NCBI RefSeq assembly: GCF_024758505.1
Contig: NZ_CP077970.1
Span: 248,001 to 312,000 of the forward strand
Direction: 5' to 3'
DNA from: Bradyrhizobium arachidis
Lineage (GTDB): Bacteria; Pseudomonadota; Alphaproteobacteria; Rhizobiales; Xanthobacteraceae
Length of the DNA: 64,000 nucleotides
Shown: positions 7,614 to 15,621 of the stretch, in pieces
Layout of the letters: every line of letters starts with the position of its first letter
Numbering within the stretch: the stretch's first letter is position 1
Position numbers and translations under genes: made by a program
Notes under the pieces: model-generated
The model's input: only the letters and a program-made list of their open reading frames with translations
The model's database searches: none
Told to the model about the DNA's origin: nothing

Positions 7614-8252
7614 TCAGCACACCGTCGGCAGCAGGCGTCGGACTTCGTCGAGCAGATCGGGAAGTGCCGTCTTGTCACCCGCGAGGTGCCTGAGCAGCGC
7701 GCTCTGGAACAGACCGTCGAACAGCGCATAGAGCGCGGCTGGAGACGACGCCGGCCGCTTGCCGCCGAGCTCGGCATAGCGTGAGGCGATGCGCCAGATC
7801 ATCGCCTCCAGGCTCTTGTCGATCTCGAGCACGTCCTTGCGAAACGCCGCCTCGAACATCGCCTGCGAGCGAAGGTCGTACCAAAGCCTGTGCATGCGGG
7901 CTTCGTCCTGCAGCGTTGCCGCAAGCTTGGCGAGGAAACCCTCCGTCAATTCGTCGCGGCTCTTTGCGGTCGTGACGACCTCGTCATATCGCGTCACGCA
8001 CTTCGCCTTGTAGTGGCGGACGCAGCAGCAGATCAGGTCGAGCTTGTCGCTGAAATAATAGTGGAACACGCCGTGCGTGAACGCCGAGTTCTGCGCGATC
8101 TCGCGCAGGCTGGTGCGTGCGAAGCCGAGCTCGCCAAGCGTCTCTAACGCGGCCTCGGCAAGCTCGATGCGTCGCGCGTTGAATTTTTCGTCGCGCAGCA
8201 CCTCCGCCGCATCGGCCACACGCCGGGCCGCCCCCGTCACCTGCCGCGCCAT
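7614..8252 (-). CDS. TetR/AcrR family transcriptional regulator
   Basis: The 212-residue product has a TetR-type helix-turn-helix (about residues 45-72, TSLREIAQNSAFTHGVFHYYF) and an all-helical ligand-binding C-terminal half. It is transcribed away from the three-gene set that begins at 8538. Two TTGACA-N2-TGTCAA palindromes lie in the shared intergenic region, so the likely job is to repress that set (and perhaps itself) until an inducer, possibly an acyl-CoA or organic acid, binds. The inducer is inference. A clear terminator follows the gene. Confidence 0.88.
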   Translation of the reverse strand: MARQVTGAARRVADAAEVLRDEKFNARRIELAEAALETLGELGFARTSLREIAQNSAFTHGVFHYYFSDKLDLICCCVRHYKAKCVTRYDEVVTTAKSRDELTEGFLAKLAATLQDEARMHRLWYDLRSQAMFEAAFRKDVLEIDKSLEAMIWRIASRYAELGGKRPASSPAALYALFDGLFQSALLRHLAGDKTALPDLLDEVRRLLPTVC

Positions 8253-8335
8253 CTCGTTCCTTCCTCAGTCCCGTTCTTTCAAGGACTTATACCGCGCCTG
8301 CCGCGGAATGCTCTATCCCCTCACAACCACTTCCT

Positions 8336-8371
8336 TTGACAACTGTCAAATTCGTTCTTGACAAGTGTCAA
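8336..8371. promoter_or_regulatory. Paired TetR-type operators between tetR and SDR gene
   Basis: TTGACAACTGTCAA (8336-8349) and TTGACAAGTGTCAA (8358-8371): two copies of TTGACA-N2-TGTCAA, 22 bp centre to centre, i.e. on the same helix face. A weaker related sequence (GGACAGTCGTCAA) follows at 8403-8415. They sit in the divergent promoter region. Confidence 0.72.
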
Positions 8372-8537
8372 GATTCTGGCGGAGGTTCGCGCCAACAAAT
8401 TTGGACAGTCGTCAAGACGTCCGGACATGGAGGAACGCTTCGCCGGGTGCGGCCCAAAGGCCCGCGCCCGTGCAGTGCCGGCGTGCGCCGTCGATCGGCC
8501 CGGCGCGAATCAATCACCAGCAACGGAGGAGTGCGTC

Positions 8538-9341
8538 ATGAGTGGGAAGAGCCTTGCAGGCAGGAAAGCCCTGGTCACCGGCGGTGCCAGAGGAATCGGC
8601 GCGGCCATCGCGCAGGCGTTGGCGCGAGCCGGCGCCTCGATCATGATCGCCGACATCCTGGAGGACACCGGCCGCGCCAGCGCAGCCGCAATCGCCAAGG
8701 AAGGTGTCGCGACGGGATTCGTCCAGCTCGACGTCACCAATGATGACCAATGGGAGCGGGCGGTTGCTGCGACGGTCGAAACCCTCGGCGGCTACGACAT
8801 CCTGATCAACAATGCCGGCATCGAGATCACGTCGCTGATATCAGAGGTCAAGGCCGAGGACGCACGGCGGATGTGCGACGTCAACATCGTCGGCACCGTG
8901 CTCGGCATGAAGCACGCCTTCCGCGCGATGCGCCCGGGTGGGCCGGCGGGCAAGGGCGGCGCCGTCGTCAACATCGCTTCCGTCGCGGCGACGATCGCTT
9001 TCCCGAGCATCGCGGTCTACTCCGGCACGAAATCCGCGGTCGACCGCATGACGCGGGTCGGGGCGATGGAAGCCGGCAAGCTCGGCTTCGGCGTGCGCGT
9101 GAACTGCATCTATCCCGGCCTGATCCCGACCGACATGGGCATGCAACTCGCCAACGACATCGTCAAGGTCGGGCTCGCGCCTGACGTCAATGCCGCGGTC
9201 GGCTCGGTGGTCGAGCAAACGCCGCTCGGCCGTCTCGCCGAGGTCACCGACATCGGCGATGCCGCGGTGTTCCTCTGCTCGAACGAGGCGCGCTTCATCA
9301 CCGGCATCGGACTGCCGGTCGATGGCGGCATGGGCATGTGA
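8538..9341 (+). CDS. SDR family NAD(P)-dependent oxidoreductase
   Basis: Classical short-chain dehydrogenase of 267 residues. The nucleotide-binding TGGARGIG lies at residues 14-21, the structural NNAG appears in INNAGIE, and the catalytic Ser (NIASVAA) and Tyr-x3-Lys (YSGTK) are present. It should reduce or oxidise a hydroxyl/carbonyl group of a small lipid-, steroid- or acyl-like substrate; the substrate cannot be read from sequence. I chose ATG 8538 with GGAGG eight bases upstream; the open frame runs back through the operators to 8358, which is not plausible coding. It is the first gene of a probable operon with the two genes that follow. Confidence 0.88.
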   Translation: MSGKSLAGRKALVTGGARGIGAAIAQALARAGASIMIADILEDTGRASAAAIAKEGVATGFVQLDVTNDDQWERAVAATVETLGGYDILINNAGIEITSLISEVKAEDARRMCDVNIVGTVLGMKHAFRAMRPGGPAGKGGAVVNIASVAATIAFPSIAVYSGTKSAVDRMTRVGAMEAGKLGFGVRVNCIYPGLIPTDMGMQLANDIVKVGLAPDVNAAVGSVVEQTPLGRLAEVTDIGDAAVFLCSNEARFITGIGLPVDGGMGM

Positions 9342-9377
9342 CAACAAGGCCGACAACAAGCATTTCGGAGGATCGCA

Positions 9378-10508
9378 ATGAGCGAGAAGAAGCCCGTCAT
9401 CGTCTATGGCGCTTCCGGCTATACCGGCCGGCTGGTCTGCGAATATCTGCGCGAGTACAACATCCCCTTCATCGCCGCCGGCCGCAGCGCCGAGAAGCTC
9501 AACGCCGCGATGAAGTCGAACGTGGCCGGCATCGAGACCGCCGACTACGAGGTGGTTGCGGTGCCGCACACCGTGGCCGCGCTGACTGAATTGTTCAAGG
9601 GCGCCTCGGTGGTGCTCAACACCGTGGGCCCCTTCGCCAAGTTCGGCGGCGAGGTGGTGCAGGCCTGCCTCGCTTCCAAGTGCCACTACACCGACACGAC
9701 CGGCGAGCAGGACTGGCTGATCACGCTCGATCAGGAGTGGGGCACGAAGTTCGCCAATGCCGGCCTGTTGCTGGCGCCGGGCATCGCACAGATGTACACC
9801 ACCGGCGAGATCGCCGCGCAGCTGTGCCTGGAGACGCCCGGCCTCGACACGCTTGATATCGCCGTGTTCTGGGGCGGCAGCCCGACCATCGCCTCGACGC
9901 AGACCATCCTGGTCAACGCCGCGATGGCCAAGGCCTACTACCTGGAGCAGAACAAGTATGTCGAGCATCAGCCCGATGCCGGCCTCTACAATCTCGCCAT
10001 CCCCGGCCAGCACGAGCTGGCGCTGGCGCTGCCCTGGGGCGGCACCTCGCACCCCGTGTGGTTCAAGCGCGATCCGCGCGTGGCCAACGTGAAGGTGCTG
10101 GGCGGCGTGTTCAACCGCGCGCTGATGCTGGGCGTGCCGCAGATCGTCGCCGCCGCGCTGGAGGCGACCAAGGACATGAACCCCGACGACCGCTACGCCG
10201 CGTTGGCGCAGACTGCTGCCGGAGTGATGAACACCATGCCACCGCGCGAGAACCCGCGCGTCAACAAGTCTATGGATTCGGTGCATGCCTCCGGCCCGTT
10301 GGGGCGCGCGCACTGCATCATCTACGGCAACAACAATTACAAGCAGACCGGCATGTTGCAGGCCTATGCGGCGTTCGCCCTGCTGCAGCAGCCGCCGAAG
10401 CGAGCTGGGTTCGCCTCCGGATGCCAGGCATTTGGCCACCGCGAACTGCTGGGACAGCTGCGCAGCTTCGGTTTGGTCAGCAAGCCGATCCTCACCGTTC
10501 ACGACTGA
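9378..10508 (+). CDS. Saccharopine dehydrogenase-like NAD(P)-binding protein
   Basis: A 376-residue protein opening with a Rossmann motif (VIVYGASGYTGRLVCEYL) of the saccharopine-dehydrogenase/trans-acting enoyl reductase type, followed by the HYTDTTGEQDW stretch seen in this family. GGAGG precedes the ATG. True lysine-pathway saccharopine dehydrogenases have a different C-terminal half, so lysine metabolism is unlikely; reduction of a CoA- or acyl-bound intermediate is a reasonable guess from the flanking SDR and acyl-CoA ligase genes. Spacing to the SDR gene is 36 bases and to the ligase 57 bases, consistent with one transcript. Confidence 0.75.
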   Translation: MSEKKPVIVYGASGYTGRLVCEYLREYNIPFIAAGRSAEKLNAAMKSNVAGIETADYEVVAVPHTVAALTELFKGASVVLNTVGPFAKFGGEVVQACLASKCHYTDTTGEQDWLITLDQEWGTKFANAGLLLAPGIAQMYTTGEIAAQLCLETPGLDTLDIAVFWGGSPTIASTQTILVNAAMAKAYYLEQNKYVEHQPDAGLYNLAIPGQHELALALPWGGTSHPVWFKRDPRVANVKVLGGVFNRALMLGVPQIVAAALEATKDMNPDDRYAALAQTAAGVMNTMPPRENPRVNKSMDSVHASGPLGRAHCIIYGNNNYKQTGMLQAYAAFALLQQPPKRAGFASGCQAFGHRELLGQLRSFGLVSKPILTVHD

Positions 10509-10565
10509 GCGAAATCGCGGGTGGCGCAGTCGCGCGTCACCCGCCAACTGTTTGGGGTATTGACC

Positions 10566-12098
10566 ATGCGCTTCATCGATTACCTCGACAAAGGCGCCTC
10601 GCTCGGCGCCGATGCGCCCTGCCTGACCATGGATGGACGCGATCTCAGCTATCGCGAGGTGCAGCGATTGAGCTACCGGATTGCGCGCGGGTTCGCGGGA
10701 TCGGGGATCGCGGCGGGAGAGAAGGTTGCGATTCTCTCCGGCAACGACCCGCTTGCCTTCGCCTGCGTGTTCGGCATTTCGCGCGCCGGTGCGGTCTGGT
10801 GCCCGATCAATCCGCGCAACGAAGCGGCCGAGAATAAATTCATTCTCGACCAGTTCGACTGCAGCGCGCTGCTGTTTCATTCGAGCTTCGCGCCGATGGT
10901 GGAGGCGGTACGGCCCGACCTGCTGAAGCTGCGCCTGCTCGTCTGCCTCGATGCCGAGCTGCCCTTCGCATCCTCCTTCGACCGCTGGCTCCAGGACATT
11001 GCGGACGATTACTACCAGCGCGCGACGGTCGACGACCTCGCGATGATCCCGGGCACCGGCGGAACCACCGGCAAGCCCAAGGGTGTCATGCTATCGGGCC
11101 GCAACATCGAGGCCATGACGGCACTGACGCTCATGGGGTACCCGTTTAGGGGCCGCCCGGTCTACCTCGCGCTGGCGCCCCTGACGCACGCCGCCGGCGT
11201 GCTGTGTTTCCCGATCATGACGCTTGGCGGCCGCATCGTGATCATGCATCACCCCGACATCTCTGAATTCCTCGATCTGATCGAGCGTTACAGCGTCACG
11301 CACACTTTCCTGCCGCCGACCGTGATCTACATGCTGCTCGATCATCCAAGACTCGAATCGGCGAAGCTCGGGTCTCTGCAATGCTTCTGGTATGGCGCGG
11401 CGCCGATCTCGGCCGCGCGGCTTGCGGAGGCGCTGCAGCGCATCGGGCCGATGGCGCAGTTGTTCGGCCAGACCGAAGCGCCGATGATGATTTCGATGAT
11501 GGCGCCCGACGAGCATTACAATAGCGACGGCACGATCGCGATGGAGCGCCTGTCTTCGGCCGGGCGGATCAGCCCGCTGGTGCAGGCCGGCATCATGGAC
11601 GCGGACGGCAATCTGCTGCCGAGCGGCGAGCGCGGCGAGATCGTGGTCCGCGGGTCGCTGGTGATGGAGGGCTATTACAAAAATCCCGAGGCCACGGCGG
11701 AAGCCTCCGCGCATGGCTGGCACCACACCGGCGACATCGGCTACATCGACGGCGACGGCTACCTCTACATCGTCGACCGCGCCAAGGACATGATCATCAC
11801 CGGCGGATTCAACGTCTATTCGATCGAGGTCGAGAACGCGCTGCGGGCGCATGAGGCGGTGCAGGATTGCGCGGTGATTGGGCTCGCGGACGAGAAATGG
11901 GGCGAGCGGATTGTCGCCGTGGTGCAGCCCCGCGCCGGCCAGAGCGTCGATGCGACAGCGCTGGCGGCCTTCGTCAAGCAGCGGATCGGCAGCGTCAAGA
12001 CGCCGAAGCAGATCGAGGTCTGGGACGACCTTCCGCGCTCCAAGGTCGGCAAGGTGCTGAAGCCGGACATCCGCGCGCGGCTGGCAGGTCGCAACTAG
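10566..12098 (+). CDS. AMP-dependent acid-CoA ligase (ANL superfamily)
   Basis: This enzyme activates a carboxylic acid as acyl-AMP and then acyl-CoA. The 510-residue product has the ATP-binding P-loop GTGGTTGKPKG (about residue 165), the FGQTEAP motif, TGDIGYIDGDGYLYIVDRAKD (A7/A8 region with the conserved Asp and Arg) and the late catalytic Lys in PRSKVGKVLKPDIR. This is the fatty/aryl acid-CoA ligase class; the substrate is unknown. I used ATG 10566 (MRFIDYL); an in-frame start at 10521 would add 15 residues. Last gene of the tetR-controlled set, followed immediately by a transposase remnant, whose stop overlaps its last codon. Confidence 0.88.
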   Translation: MRFIDYLDKGASLGADAPCLTMDGRDLSYREVQRLSYRIARGFAGSGIAAGEKVAILSGNDPLAFACVFGISRAGAVWCPINPRNEAAENKFILDQFDCSALLFHSSFAPMVEAVRPDLLKLRLLVCLDAELPFASSFDRWLQDIADDYYQRATVDDLAMIPGTGGTTGKPKGVMLSGRNIEAMTALTLMGYPFRGRPVYLALAPLTHAAGVLCFPIMTLGGRIVIMHHPDISEFLDLIERYSVTHTFLPPTVIYMLLDHPRLESAKLGSLQCFWYGAAPISAARLAEALQRIGPMAQLFGQTEAPMMISMMAPDEHYNSDGTIAMERLSSAGRISPLVQAGIMDADGNLLPSGERGEIVVRGSLVMEGYYKNPEATAEASAHGWHHTGDIGYIDGDGYLYIVDRAKDMIITGGFNVYSIEVENALRAHEAVQDCAVIGLADEKWGERIVAVVQPRAGQSVDATALAAFVKQRIGSVKTPKQIEVWDDLPRSKVGKVLKPDIRARLAGRN

Positions 12099-12191
12099 GG
12101 CGCGGACTCACAAGCGCGGAGCGATAGCCTGATTGAAGCGAGCCGGACGAAGGCTAGGTAGTTGGCGGCAAGCTTATCGTAACGCGGCAGA
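12095..12191 (-). pseudogene. IS5-type transposase C-terminal remnant
   Basis: Read on the minus strand, 12191 to 12095 translates as RYDKLAANYLAFVRLASIRL followed by a short tail and a stop. The pattern RYDKLAANYLA...LASIRLWLR is the C-terminal end of IS5-family transposases common in Bradyrhizobium. Nothing upstream in this frame continues the DDE domain and no terminal inverted repeats were found, so this is a decayed fragment. Confidence 0.6.
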
Positions 12192-12443
12192 AGTTCGCGC
12201 CAAGCCGATTATCGTGAGCCTCACCGGGGCTCAGTGCCAGCCGCGATACGCCCAAAAGCGGACCTAATACGCTCACATTGAGTTTTGTCGAGGTTGACCC
12301 ATCAGCGACATCGGCGCGTCCTCGCCCTGGCGTGGGACAAAATTCCTGAAGCTGTAACGAAGTCGCAACAGCCGGGAGATCGGTTGCTTGTTATTGTGCC
12401 CCCAAGCCCGCAACTTTTCAGGGGCAGATCTTCAGGGGCATAG
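12192..12443. other. Rest of the 345-base gap between acyl-CoA ligase and OMP gene
   Basis: Apart from the transposase remnant at its left end the gap (12099-12443) holds no open reading frame with coding character. AGGGGCA occurs twice just before the OMP start (TTTTCAGGGGCAG and TTCAGGGGCATAG), the second serving as a weak ribosome binding site. A promoter was not clearly recognised. Confidence 0.4.
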
Positions 12444-13271
12444 ATGAAAATTACTGTGATTGGGGCTGTTGTCGCTACTCTGCTCGGAACGCCCGTTTTG
12501 GCGGCCGACCTGGCGGTCAAGGCTCCGCCGCCTGCCCCGGCACCGGTCTATAGCTGGACAGGCTTTTATGTCGGAGGTTCTGTCGGCGGCCGGTGGACCG
12601 ACGCGGACTGGACAACGACCTGCTTGTACACCCCATTCTCTGCAAATAATTGCCCGCTGAATGGACTCGATCCGAACAGGCTTGCCACCAGAAATCCTCA
12701 GAGCTTCGATTCGTCGGCCGTCAGAGGCGGGGTTTATGCTGGATATAACTGGCAATTCGATCCGAGATGGGTCGCTGGTGTTGAAGCCGACGCTGGATGG
12801 GCGGACAACAGGAAGTCGGTGAATAACGGCATTCCCGGCACGCTGCAGGCAGTCTTCGTTGATAACGACATAGCCGAGGTCAAACAGACGTGGGATGCCG
12901 GCCTCCGCGGGCGTATCGGATATCTGATCAATCCAGGCTTGATGGTGTTCGGCGCCGGTGGTGTGTCCTGGACGCGCCTTCAGGCGACGACCACCTGCGG
13001 GCCAATCCCGCTGACATGGTGCAGTGTTGGCGGCGGGGGGTTATCTGCCTCGACGTCGATGACCAAGGTCGGCTGGACAGTTGGCGGCGGCCTTGAGTGG
13101 ATGTTGGCGCAGAGGTGGTTGCTGCGGGGTGAATATCGCTACGCTGACTATGGCAAGGCCACAGTCAACTTGCTTGCAGACCCGGCCGGTCGAGATGGGT
13201 TGCTTGCGGATATCAATGTTCACACCCACACGGCCTTGTTCGGCGTCGCTTATAAATTCAGCGGTCCGTAG
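12444..13271 (+). CDS. Outer-membrane beta-barrel protein (Omp25/Omp31-type porin family)
   Basis: The 275-residue product starts with a signal peptide (MKITVIGAVVATLLGTPVLA, cut near residue 21), a short ADLAVKAPPPAPAPVYSWTGFYVGG entry typical of rhizobial and Brucella Omp25/31 surface proteins, and alternating beta strands ending in FGVAYKF. It is an eight-stranded barrel candidate of the outer membrane. Bradyrhizobium carries many paralogues, so no gene symbol is justified. GC content is lower than in the neighbours and an IS fragment lies upstream, so this copy may have moved recently. Confidence 0.85.
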   Translation: MKITVIGAVVATLLGTPVLAADLAVKAPPPAPAPVYSWTGFYVGGSVGGRWTDADWTTTCLYTPFSANNCPLNGLDPNRLATRNPQSFDSSAVRGGVYAGYNWQFDPRWVAGVEADAGWADNRKSVNNGIPGTLQAVFVDNDIAEVKQTWDAGLRGRIGYLINPGLMVFGAGGVSWTRLQATTTCGPIPLTWCSVGGGGLSASTSMTKVGWTVGGGLEWMLAQRWLLRGEYRYADYGKATVNLLADPAGRDGLLADINVHTHTALFGVAYKFSGP

Positions 13272-13480
13272 TTTCGGACGGAAGAGCGACGTCCGGGCAG
13301 GCTTGTCTGCGACTGTCGCAGGTGCGCCCCGGGATGTCTGAAAATGGCCCCTTCTCGGAAATCGAGCAACGTCCGCTTTTGCGCCGCCGTTGGAGGACAA
13401 GCGGACATCGATTGATGCAGTCGATTTATGAGTACGCGGCCCAGCAAGCGCCCTCACCGTGAGGGGCCTGGCGGGTGTCA

Positions 13481-13521
13481 AAAAATAAAAACGGGCACGC
13501 CTTCGTGCGAGGGCATGCCCG
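13481..13521 (-). terminator. Rho-independent terminator of the hsp20-DUF1150 operon
   Basis: Minus-strand hairpin (CGGGCA 13492-13497 pairs with TGCCCG 13516-13521, continued by GCC/GGC and a GUGC loop) followed by TTTTTATTTTTT. Strong terminator, similar in sequence to the one at 7534-7578. Confidence 0.85.
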
Positions 13522-13552
13522 CTAAAATTCCGTCGGTCGCGCGCGAAGCGCG

Positions 13553-13828
13553 TCAGTGCACGCTCACCGCCTGCAGCTCGTTGCTCCAGGCGTTCGCGAT
13601 CGCGGCTTCGCGGCTGTCGGTCAGCATGATCGGCGTGCCGTCGGCGGCGTGGAGCGCGAACAGTTTGAGGCCCGGCGCGATTTTTGGGGCTTGCGGAAAC
13701 AGGTCCGGCACGTCTTCGGAGCGGATCTGCTTCACATAGGCGATATGACCTTCGCCGAGGGTCGCCAGCGTCTCGGCTGACAGGTTCTTGGCTTCTTCGT
13801 ATTCGAACGCAACAATACCATCACTCAT
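13553..13828 (-). CDS. DUF1150 family protein
   Basis: A 91-residue cytoplasmic protein with the conserved core YVKQIRSEDV...APGLKLFALHAADGTPIMLTDSREAAIANA that defines DUF1150. Its function is unknown. In alphaproteobacteria it regularly follows a small heat-shock protein gene, as here (gap 50 bases), so a role in protein quality control is a fair inference. AAGGAG stands 8 bases before the ATG. It ends at a strong terminator. Confidence 0.9.
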   Translation of the reverse strand: MSDGIVAFEYEEAKNLSAETLATLGEGHIAYVKQIRSEDVPDLFPQAPKIAPGLKLFALHAADGTPIMLTDSREAAIANAWSNELQAVSVH

Positions 13829-13878
13829 GGTCTCGACTCCTTCAGGAGACTAAGCGGTCGAGTCCGCTACTCGTTCCA

Positions 13879-14304
13879 TTATTCGTGCTCATTGATAGCG
13901 ATTGTCTTAACGATCCTTTCCGGTTCCGGCCGGGCAAGATCAACAGACAACAACCCGTTCTTCAAATCCGCACCCAGCACCAGCATCCCCTCCGCCAGCA
14001 CGAAGGTGCGCTGGAAGTGGCGCGCGGCGATGCCGCGATGGATGTATTGCCGGGACTTGTCGTCCTGCTGACGCCCGCGGATCACGAGCTGGTTTTCCTC
14101 AATGGTTACATCGAGTTGGTCGCGGGTGAAGCCGGCGACCGCCAGCGTGATGCGCAGTCGTTCAGGCGCGCCGTCCGACCGTTCGCACCTCTCGATATTG
14201 TAGGGAGGGTAACCGTCGGCGCCTTTGACGACGCGATCGAGCACGCGCTCAATCTCGTCGAAGCCCAGAAGGAACGGACTGGATAACGTGGGAACACGAG
14301 ACAT
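13879..14304 (-). CDS. Small heat-shock protein, Hsp20 family
   Basis: Small heat-shock proteins form large oligomers that hold unfolding proteins for later refolding by DnaK/ClpB. The 141-residue product has an N-terminal arm, an alpha-crystallin domain (about residues 35-125, with LRITLAVAGFTRDQLDVTIEENQLVIRG and the IHRGIAARHFQRTFVLAEG region) and a short C-terminal tail. It matches the class A rhizobial sHSPs related to IbpA. The leader carries a ROSE-like thermometer hairpin that hides the ribosome binding site and a heat-shock-like promoter, so it should be induced by heat at both transcription and translation. Confidence 0.92.
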   Translation of the reverse strand: MSRVPTLSSPFLLGFDEIERVLDRVVKGADGYPPYNIERCERSDGAPERLRITLAVAGFTRDQLDVTIEENQLVIRGRQQDDKSRQYIHRGIAARHFQRTFVLAEGMLVLGADLKNGLLSVDLARPEPERIVKTIAINEHE

Positions 14305-14310
14305 AGTTTA

Positions 14311-14334
14311 CAAAGTCCTCTCGAAGCGACTTTG
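14311..14334 (-). promoter_or_regulatory. ROSE-like RNA thermometer hairpin masking the hsp20 Shine-Dalgarno
   Basis: On the minus strand CAAAGTC and GACTTTG (7 bp, perfect) enclose GCTTCGAGAG. The Shine-Dalgarno AGAGGA (plus 14316-14321) lies in the 3' arm and faces UCGCU with a bulged G, the hallmark U-U/C-GCU of ROSE elements known from B. japonicum hsp genes. Eleven bases separate it from the ATG. At low temperature the hairpin should block initiation. Confidence 0.75.
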
Positions 14335-14371
14335 ACGTTTCAGGGCCCGGAAGCGGCGCCCCTTGGTCAGC

Positions 14372-14401
14372 AATATGGGCATATCCCCGTGCAGGTTCAA
14401 G
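14372..14401 (-). promoter_or_regulatory. Putative heat-shock (RpoH-like) promoter of hsp20
   Basis: Minus strand: CTTGAA (plus 14396-14401) and CCCATATT (plus 14372-14379) separated by 16 bases, resembling CTTGAA...CCCCATnT. The 5' leader would be about 60 bases, the size expected for a ROSE leader. Confidence 0.5.
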
Positions 14402-14523
14402 CACCTAGCGGGACCCTTGCACAGCCGTCGCCCTTCAATCGCTCCCGGAATGACCAGAGGCGTCCGGCTACTGTGCATGGGGTTGTTTCGATGCTTTTAT
14501 CGCCCCGGCCGGAAAAGCCCGTC

Positions 14524-15615
14524 TCACGCCTCGATTCGGGTCCTGCCGTCGCCGCTGAACAGGTGCAGCTTTGCCCTGATGGCCGCGACCCGGATTTTCT
14601 GGCCGATCGGGGGCGCCTCGGCGCCGGGGATGCGGACGATGATCTCCCCCGGCGGCAGCTCGCCGGGCGTGGCGGCAACGCGCTCCCCGTCATGGCCCCG
14701 CGCGCCATAGACGAAGGTTTCGGCGCCAACGCGTTCGATCGCCTCCACGGTGAGCGGAAGCGCGACGCCGCCGGCGGGCGTCTGGTCGGTGATGACGAAA
14801 TCCTCGGGCCGGATGCCGAGGATGCCGGCGTCAGCGCCGCCGCCATTGGCGCCGAGCTGCGACTTGATCTCGTCCGGGCGCGTCGACATCAGGTTCATCG
14901 GCGGCGCGCCGATGAAGGAGGCGACGAAGGTGGTGGCCGGCTTCTCATAAATGTCGAGGGGATTGCCGACCTGCTCGACCTGGCCGCCATTCATCACGAC
15001 AAGGATGTCGGCGAGCGTCATCGCCTCGAGCTGGTCGTGCGTGACGTAGATCGACGTGGTGTTGAGGCGGCGCTGCAATTTGCGGATCTCGACGCGCATG
15101 GCGATGCGCAACTTGGCGTCGAGGTTGGAGAGCGGCTCGTCGAACAAGAACACTTTTGGCTGGCGCACGATGGCGCGGCCCATCGCGACGCGCTGGCGCT
15201 GGCCGCCGGAGAGCTGGCGCGGCTTGCGCTCGAGCATCGGCGCGAGCTCGAGGATGCGGGCGGCTTCCTCGACCCGGGTCTTGATCTCGGCTTCCGGCAT
15301 GCCGCGGTTGCGCAGGCCGTAGGCCATGTTGTTGTAGACGCTCATATGCGGATAGAGCGCGTAGTTCTGGAACACCATCGCGATGTCGCGATCGGCGGGC
15401 TCGACCTGGTTGACGACGCGGCCGCCGATATCGATATCGCCGCCGGTGACGGTTTCCAGCCCCGCCACCATGCGCAGCAGCGTGGACTTGCCGCAGCCGC
15501 TTGGGCCGACCAGCACGCAGAACTGGCCGTCGCCGACATCGACGTTGACGCCCTTGATGGCCTCGAAGCCGCCGGGATAGGTTTTTCGGACGTTGCGCAG
15601 GGTGACGTTGGCCAT
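14524..15615 (-). CDS. ugpC: sn-Glycerol-3-phosphate ABC transporter ATPase UgpC
   Basis: The MalK-type ATPase energises uptake of sn-glycerol-3-phosphate by UgpAE. In 363 residues it shows Walker A (GPSGCGKST), Q-loop (FQNYALYPH), signature (LSGGQRQR), Walker B ([12 protein letters not shown]), switch His ([10 protein letters not shown]) and a C-terminal TOBE-type regulatory domain (about 240-360, GIRPEDF). It begins 6 bases after the end of ugpE and is the last gene of ugpBAEC. ATPases of this type can be shared between sugar transporters, but the gene context points to G3P. Confidence 0.92.
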   Translation of the reverse strand: MANVTLRNVRKTYPGGFEAIKGVNVDVGDGQFCVLVGPSGCGKSTLLRMVAGLETVTGGDIDIGGRVVNQVEPADRDIAMVFQNYALYPHMSVYNNMAYGLRNRGMPEAEIKTRVEEAARILELAPMLERKPRQLSGGQRQRVAMGRAIVRQPKVFLFDEPLSNLDAKLRIAMRVEIRKLQRRLNTTSIYVTHDQLEAMTLADILVVMNGGQVEQVGNPLDIYEKPATTFVASFIGAPPMNLMSTRPDEIKSQLGANGGGADAGILGIRPEDFVITDQTPAGGVALPLTVEAIERVGAETFVYGARGHDGERVAATPGELPPGEIIVRIPGAEAPPIGQKIRVAAIRAKLHLFSGDGRTRIEA

Positions 15616-15621
15616 AACTTC

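Noticed and set aside
8841..10880. 679-codon open frame on the - strand
   Set aside because: It lies opposite the SDR, saccharopine-like and ligase genes, all of which have clear motifs and ribosome binding sites; no motif in the antisense product.
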